DNA of 64,000 nucleotides from Micractinium sp. NFX-FRZ (taxonomy: Eukaryota > Chlorophyta > Trebouxiophyceae > Chlorellales > Chlorellaceae), in contig JAPTJF010000110.1 in assembly GCA_029339195.1 (NCBI GenBank), forward strand, positions 84,108-148,107, written 5' to 3'. Numbering within the stretch: position 1 is the stretch's first letter; each line of letters begins with the position of its first letter. Positions 57,972-64,000 of the stretch are shown here, piece after piece. Below the pieces are notes generated by a model. It had not been told where the DNA came from and did no database searches. It saw nothing but the letters and a program-made list of their open reading frames with translations. The translations under genes and the position numbers were made by a program.

Positions 57972-60900
57972 CTACTGCCGTCGTCGCCTGAGCAGCTGTT
58001 CTAATGCAACAGCCAGCACAGCCCCCACGGCGGCGCCCAGAAGCAGCACCTGGAAGCTCCCAGGCAGCGGCAAGGGCGGCGGCGGCAGCGGTGGCGGCAG
58101 AGCGCCCCGCTCCCCTGCCTGCACCGCTGACTCCCCTGCTGCCTCCGCTGCCCCTCGGGCTGCTCCCGCTGCTGCTCCCGCTGCTGCTCCCGCTGCCCCT
58201 GTCCCTCGCCCAGCTCCCGCTGCCTCCCCTGCTGCCCCCGCTGCGGGCTGCACGCCAGGTACCCCGCCGCCCCAGCTGCTGCCGTGGCTGCTTGTGCCAT
58301 CCCCACCGCCGCCGCCGCCTGGCCCCTCCAGCATGGCCTCCCCTTCCGCCGCAAAAAGCTGCACCGGCACCGCCCGCCCCTGCTTCTCAAACGCCCGTTT
58401 GACGGCGGCATGCGTCATGTTGACTGCCGCCTCCACTGGCATGTTGACGTTCAGCACGTAGAGCAGCGCGGTGCACACGTGCTGCGCCTCCTTGCCCATC
58501 CAGTCGGGGCAGCTGTAGCTGCGCATGAACTCGCCATAAATGGTCCTGCGTGTGTGGGGGGGGGGGGGGCAGAAGGGAAGAGGGGAACCGTGTGGGAAGG
58601 AGGAGTGTGGTGGGGCTGCAAGAGGGTAGGGTGCGCAGCAACTTGAGGGGTCTTTGTGAAGCTTGCGGGGGTTGGAGAGGAGGAGAGCGGGGGGTGGGTA
58701 AAGCAGCAGTACAGAAATGTAGAACGGCACGTAGCGCATGTGAGGTGGGCGAGGCGAGGGGCAGGGGTGGGGCGGGGGCCATGGCGAGGGTTGGCGGTGA
58801 GGGTTGACTGTGTGCCCAGTTGGTCGTAGTCAAAAGGCGCCGAGACCCAGCTCCTCATGCCCTGCTCCCCACAAAGCCTCTGCTGTCCCTCGCCCACAGC
58901 ATCTCAGCACCCGCCTGCCGGCACCCGCCCGCCCCCCCACCTGTTGGCCACAAAGCGCTGCAGGCGCGGCTTGAAGGGCAGGTCATCCCTGATGTGCTCC
59001 GTGTTGAGGTGGGCCAGCGCCGGGTCCTGGCTGCCCCAGTCCATCACCTCAACGTCGCTCACGCCACGCAGCTCCTCTTGCTGCATGGGGGGGCAGTGGA
59101 AGGTAGGGAATGAGGGGAGGAAGGCGGCGCGGCAGGTGGGCAACACGAGGGGCTGTCCCGGTCCTTCACCTCATTTTCAATAACAAGCAACTCGCTTCCT
59201 TGTTGCTGCACACCACGTGCTCAAAGGGGGTGAGGGCAGGGCCACATGAGGAGAGCGGGTGGGCTGATGCTTTCATCCCAGTGCCGCCCACGCCCCACAG
59301 CTCATCTTGCGACGGGCAGGCGGGGTCGTGAAGCAGGAAAATGCAGGCTCAGGGGCGGCGGTGGAAGAGGAAGGAGCAGGCCAGCCCCCAAGGCCCCAAG
59401 GCCTCCTCACCAGGTAGTCGGTGTACCATGCGGGGCGGTAGTGCGCCAGCATGGGCGACAGCTGCACCGCGACGGCGTGCCTGGGCAGGAAGAAGTAGTT
59501 GGCGATGCATGCGCCGTGGATGTGCACCTGCGGGGGCGGGGGGGGAGGGCCAGGGGTGGGTAGAGACGTCTAGGATCTGAGGGGAGGGTGGGCCAGGGGC
59601 GCTGGGCAGGAGGAGAGGTTTCGGGCAGTGCAGCCGCCGTGCCGGCGCCAGGCCCCGCACCACACAGGGCGCACGGCGGGATGCTGTACCCACCACCCTC
59701 CCGCCCCTCCCCCGCCCTGCCCCTGTGCTCACCACCACGCTGGCGCCCGACCACAGCGCGGCCTGCTGGCGCAGCGTCATGCCCTGCAGGAGATGGGGGG
59801 GAGCACGAGGGGCAAGGGGGCGGGGAGGGGCAGGGAGGCGGTGCGTGAGGGAGGGACAGGGGGGCGAGCACGGAGGTAGCCGCGGGCGCCGCCGTTTGAA
59901 AGCCTGATGCCACCGCCTGCCGTTGAGAGCACTGGGGGCTTGGGAGGCGGTGGCAGGCCAGGCTGCGCGCCCCTCCCACCACCCCTCAAGTAAATGCCAG
60001 GCCACCGCCCACCCGGCTGCCTGCCACAGCTGGCAACAAGAAGCTCCTTGGTGGGCAGCTCGAGCCCCCATCAAGTCCATCTCATGCAACCCCGCTCCCC
60101 ATGAACCCCAAGCCCTTACCCTCTGACAACCTTTAATCAACTTTTCACCCCTCCTGCCACACTCACCACGGCCCCCCCTAGTTACCTCCATGTACACCAG
60201 CCGCACTTCCACATGCCGCGGGTTGTACCGGCTCTGCAGCGCCCGCATAATTGTGTTGATGTTCAGCATGTGCCTGCAGCGCAGCGGGGGCGCAGTACCC
60301 GGGGGCAAAAGGCGGGGGTGGAGAGCACTGCGGGTGCAGGGAGAGGCGGGGCAGACCCAGGGCCCCTGGCGGCGCTCTCTTCCAGCGGCGTGCGTCTGCA
60401 CGCAGGGTGGCTCCAGCGGTGGGGCGGGGTGGCCGCGGCAGGCCGGCATGAATCCTGGCCTCAGTGCACACCCATGCATGCACCTGCCAGCCCTCTCAGC
60501 CAGCCTCCGCACGCCTGCTCAGCTGCCCAATCAAGCTACAGCCCAGCCTATAGCAACTCACAACCCGAGTGCTCACCTGCCAGAGGCGTACTGCCGGTCA
60601 ATCACCACCACCCTCAGCGGCTGCAGCGGCGCCGGCAGCTCCGGCCGCGTGCCAAAGCACTGCGCCAGCAGGCGCCGCCACGTGTCGGTCAGCTGCTGCG
60701 TGGGCGGCAGCCTCCCACTGTTCTTCTTGTAGCACCCCGGCGGCACGCCCCGGCAGCGCGGGCCCAGGCCCATCCACGCCGTGCGCACCAGCGTCAGGCG
60801 GCTGCTGAGCAGCGTGCCATTGATGTGGTGCAGGGGCTGGGTGGAAAGGCAGGATACTGCCTCCTGATAGTACAAAGGGTACCGCTCCCGCTGGTGGCAC

Positions 60901-62878
60901 CCGTACCGCGTGTTGACATCAATCAGCTGCAGCTGCGTGCGCTCGCGGTCGGCGTAGGAGCAGTGGCCTGCAGGGACGGCGGGGGTAGCAGGCAGGGTGA
61001 AGGGGTGAGGAGCATAGATGAGGCCAAGAGGGTGACCTGCAGCCGGGTGTGCTTGCGGGGAAAAAAGTGCAGTGGCGTGCAGGAGTGCCGGCAGCGGCTG
61101 CCAAGAAGAAGCGCTGAAGACAACATATGTGGGGGGAGCGGAGGCAGGGGGAGGGGAGATCAGGCGAGCAGGGGGCGGGGCCAGCGCATGGGGCCGCACA
61201 GTCAGTGGGCGGGCAGGTGGGCTGGCATGATGGCGTCTGGTGATGGGCGGGCGCTGGGACACGGCTGTCCTGCCCGCTCAGCTCAGTACAGCTCCACCCT
61301 CCACCCGCCACCTTAGGCATCCAACTGACCCAACCCAACCCTGGGCTGCACCGCTCACCAAACTGCTCGCACAGCGTGTAGCTCAGCGCGGGCAGCCACT
61401 CGCCGAAAAAGTGGTAGAAGCTGCGGGGAAGCCGGACACGTGGCATGGGGGAGGCGGAGGGGGGTAAGAGCAAGCAGGGCGCTCGGGTTGCGGGGGGTGC
61501 GGAGATGTCAGGGGTGGCGCTTGGAATGGCTTGGCTTGGGAGCAGGCGCCGGGGCTGCGCGACGGGCAAGGCTGGCTGGCGGGAAGTTGGAAGGGCTGAC
61601 AGGCAGGCAGGCAGGCACAGGCAGCGCTTGCTCTCACCCACCCACCCACCCACTCACTTGGCCCGTCCTGGCCCCGTCCCCGTGGCACACTTGTCCGCCA
61701 GAGAGCTGGGCCACACCTTGCGGGCTGCACACAGCGGGGGCATGCATGGGGAGGGCAGCGGGCACAGTGAGGCACAGGCGGGCAGGCAGGCAGGCAGGCT
61801 GTGGGCGGGATGGCAGCCTGTGTTGGCTGTGCCTGCTGCGTTCATCCCAGATTGCGGTGCCGGGGAGGCCTGGGCGGGAGTGCAGCCTGCCTACACACGG
61901 GCTGCCTGCTCGCACCCCTGGCAGGGCAACACAGGCAGCTCCTGGCACGCTAGTCAGGACACCCGCCGGCCGCGCCGCCACCGCACAGCCATGAGGCCTG
62001 CACTGTCACATCAAGAACGACTCAGCCCCAGGAGCTCACGCTTCCAGAAGTAGGCGAGCGGGATTTCGGCGGCCACCGCCGCCGGCAAGCGGCCGCCCTC
62101 CGACGTGCGCGCCAGCAGCTGCAAAAAGTTGCCAGCGGTGATGGGCTGCACAAACCCTAGCACAGCGTCGGGCCCCTCCAGTTTAGACCAAATCTCGAAG
62201 CGAAGCCCTAGGGAGGCTAGGGGCGGGTCGGGGCTGGCGCCTGCATGGGGCACGTGTGGGGGCAACGCGGGCGGCGGTGCTTGCACAGCGGCAAGAGGGC
62301 GGGACGGGCGGAACTGGGGAGGCGGCACGAGGCGGCACACCGGCTGGGCCATGCACCTTGGCTGTAGCCTGACTCACCCTCAACGACATAGTAGGCCACC
62401 CCCTGCCAGAGGTACAGGTTGGCAAAGGTGCAGGCGCGGTAAAAGGTGGGGCGCGCGCCCGGCGGCACCGCGCTGTCGGGGCACTCGTGGGAGGAGGGCA
62501 GCAGGCGCAGCGGCGGCGGGGGTGCAGCGCCGGCCTGCGGCCAGTGGGGGATAGAAGAAGGGTGGGGAGGAGTGCAGGTGGTTGTGGTGCACTGAATGCA
62601 TGGTGAACACAGCTCCCTCCTCTAGCGCCCCGCGGTACCCTTGGCGCGGCGGCGCGCAGCGGCGGCCCGCTGCACAGTGCTCCGCGGCGCCGCTCCCTGT
62701 CGTCATGCAGAAACCAGGTGCACGTCACAAGCCATACCACACATGCCGCCAGCAAACTCTCAAGTCGCTGAACTTGACGCCTGTTGACAGCCCTCTTCAA
62801 CCGTACCTGCGCGGCTGCTGTGACCGATATCAGCAGCACTGTTGCCAGTAGCTGTAACAGCACAGCTCTGAAGGCCAT
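57972..62878 (-). CDS. GT61-family (DUF563) glycosyltransferase, copy C
   Basis: Eleven exons: 62878-62807, 62534-62378, 62240-62040, 61724-61658, 61420-61359, 60967-60577, 60273-60186, 59783-59733, 59527-59411, 59080-58941, 58545-57972; 639 aa. It is the most diverged copy. It has a signal peptide (MAFRAVLLQLLATVLLI), FYHFFGEWLPALSYTLCEQF, and HIHGACIANYFFLP, where Ala-Cys-Ile replaces the Ala-Ala-Leu of the family motif. The last exon has a long Ala/Gly-rich linker before the membrane helix (FQVLLLGAAVGAVLAVAL) and RRRRQ. The exon equivalent to A's exon 8 (168 nt) is split as 51 + 117 nt by a 205-nt intron absent from A and B. It is in the same orientation as B and upstream of it in transcription. 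Confidence 0.87.
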
Positions 62879-64000
62879 GGCGAGCCTCGTGTTGTTGCAG
62901 GCCGCGCCAGCGCAGGCTGGCGTGCAGCGGGCTGCGGCGGCCTAAAGCTTCAGCACATGCATGGTGCCATGCGCATCTTAGAATGCGCAATGCGCAGGAG
63001 AGGGTGCCTGATGCTGCCCAGCGCCGCTGCCGCCACCGCCCGCCAGCCTGTCATGCCGGTCCACCCTCTTGTTTTGCCTAGACTACCTACACGCATGGAA
63101 CTACCAAGCATTTGACATTGCGTAAAGGCATGTGGGTCTGGGCTCAAGCAGCAGCAGCAGCAGCGGCAGGATTGTCCTCGGCGCGCCGCCGCTGAAGCGC
63201 TGGGGCAACGCACAGGGGTGCATGACATGCGGTTATCTACATTAGGCCGCCGCGCCTGGATTTTTTGTTTTGGCAACCCTCCCTCCTCCCTTTTTTGGCT
63301 AAAAGAGAGGCGGGTATGAAAACACAAAATTTGGACGAAAAGCCACGCTGGAGCATGCTGGAGGCACGTGGCTGCCTGCTGATGCCCTAGGAAGTCCACC
63401 GGAGGCCACAGGAGGCCGCACAGCAAATTGTGTGAAGCCCTTCGACCGCTTCCGGGCCAAAAGCAGCTGCATGCGGTCATGCCGAGCGAGTGGCTTTGTG
63501 GAGCATTCCGCAAAGGCGCTGTTCGGCGCTGAATCGGGCGTGCGGGAGTACCATACCCGCATAGGCGTTCTAGGTGCCGGTGCCGGCAGCAGTTTGATGC
63601 CGAGCACATGATCGAGAGGGCTGCAATCAGCAGCGCACAGGTTTTCATAGCCCTCACAAATTCGGTGTCAGAAGCTGGCAGGGAGCGATGGCAATTTGAT
63701 TGCAGCAGAGACCTGCTGGTCATGCATGTCAGGTCTGTGCTCAGGTCGGTAGCGGCAGCAGCGAGGCAGGGTGCCTGCCGGCCGCATTTGAGCCCAATGA
63801 GTACAACAGCGAGGCAGCCAAGGTTTGCAAGAAGGCAGTGGCAAAGGCAGTGAACGTAGCAAAAACTAGAAAGCGCAGAAGCAGCAGCTGGGCATGCATG
63901 TGGTGCGCATCGGTGGGGCCGGTGCCGCGTCCGGGACGCGTCCATTGAGGCGGCCAGGCATATCTGGGTCTCAAGCTGCACCAGCCATGAGTCAGCAGCC
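62879..64000. other. Right-end region: promoter of GT61 copy C, no further gene recognised
   Basis: A 343-codon minus-strand open frame (63981-62950) has no ATG at its 5' end and no motif. An ATG at 63987 on the plus strand is cut off by the window edge and cannot be judged. The stretch at 63250-63320 is AT-rich. Confidence 0.45.

Noticed and set aside
62950..63981. Minus-strand 343-codon open frame upstream of GT61 copy C
   Set aside because: No ATG at its 5' end, composition like flanking spacer, no motif, and no link to the GT61 signal-peptide exon.

Overview
The window is nuclear DNA of a green alga. It is GC-rich, intron-rich and gene-dense, with short GT-AG introns, long Ala/Gln/Ser/Pro low-complexity tracts, and the chlorophyte-type TGTAA poly(A) motif downstream of most stop codons. 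Nuclear genes for plastid IspD, a transit-peptide protein, prolyl 4-hydroxylase, GT61 glycosyltransferases and ARL1 fit a trebouxiophyte such as a Chlorella/Micractinium relative; the exact genus is inference. All gene models were spliced by eye: reading phase closes across every junction, but no transcript data were available.

Layout. 1-10.2 kb, minus strand: the 5' end of an unknown gene, a 14-exon ZNF598/Hel2-type RING E3 ligase with an added RanBP2 zinc finger, and a five-exon NDUFA7-like complex I subunit. 10.6-13.8 kb, plus: ARL1, head-to-head with the complex I gene. 15.7-24.1 kb, minus: a Gln/Ala-rich coiled-coil protein, then a 16-exon prolyl 4-hydroxylase with a C-terminal ShKT domain. 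26 kb, minus: an intronless orphan. 27.4-30.4 kb, minus: plastid IspD. 31.1-33.4 kb, minus: a CCDC112/148-like coiled-coil gene, head-to-head with a ZCCHC10-like gene (plus, 33.7-34.9 kb). 35.6-39.4 kb, plus: a kinase-less LRR receptor-like protein. 40.1-40.9 kb, plus: a small secreted FN3-like protein. 41.5-44.4 kb, minus: a chloroplast-targeted protein of unknown function. 45.9-48.1 kb, plus: a Gln/Ala-rich protein of unknown function. 49.1-62.9 kb: three GT61 glycosyltransferase paralogs (one plus, two minus).

Functions are mostly unrelated housekeeping. The secretory-pathway genes (prolyl 4-hydroxylase, three GT61 enzymes, the LRR protein, the FN3 protein) could all serve wall or surface glycoproteins; this is inference.

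No mobile element, CRISPR array, rRNA or tRNA gene was recognised. The most unusual observations are two apparent AT-AC introns around a 9-nt microexon carrying the catalytic His of the prolyl hydroxylase; tandem duplications in many introns that copy a splice site plus adjoining coding sequence; and a GT61 paralog with an extra intron inside an otherwise conserved exon.
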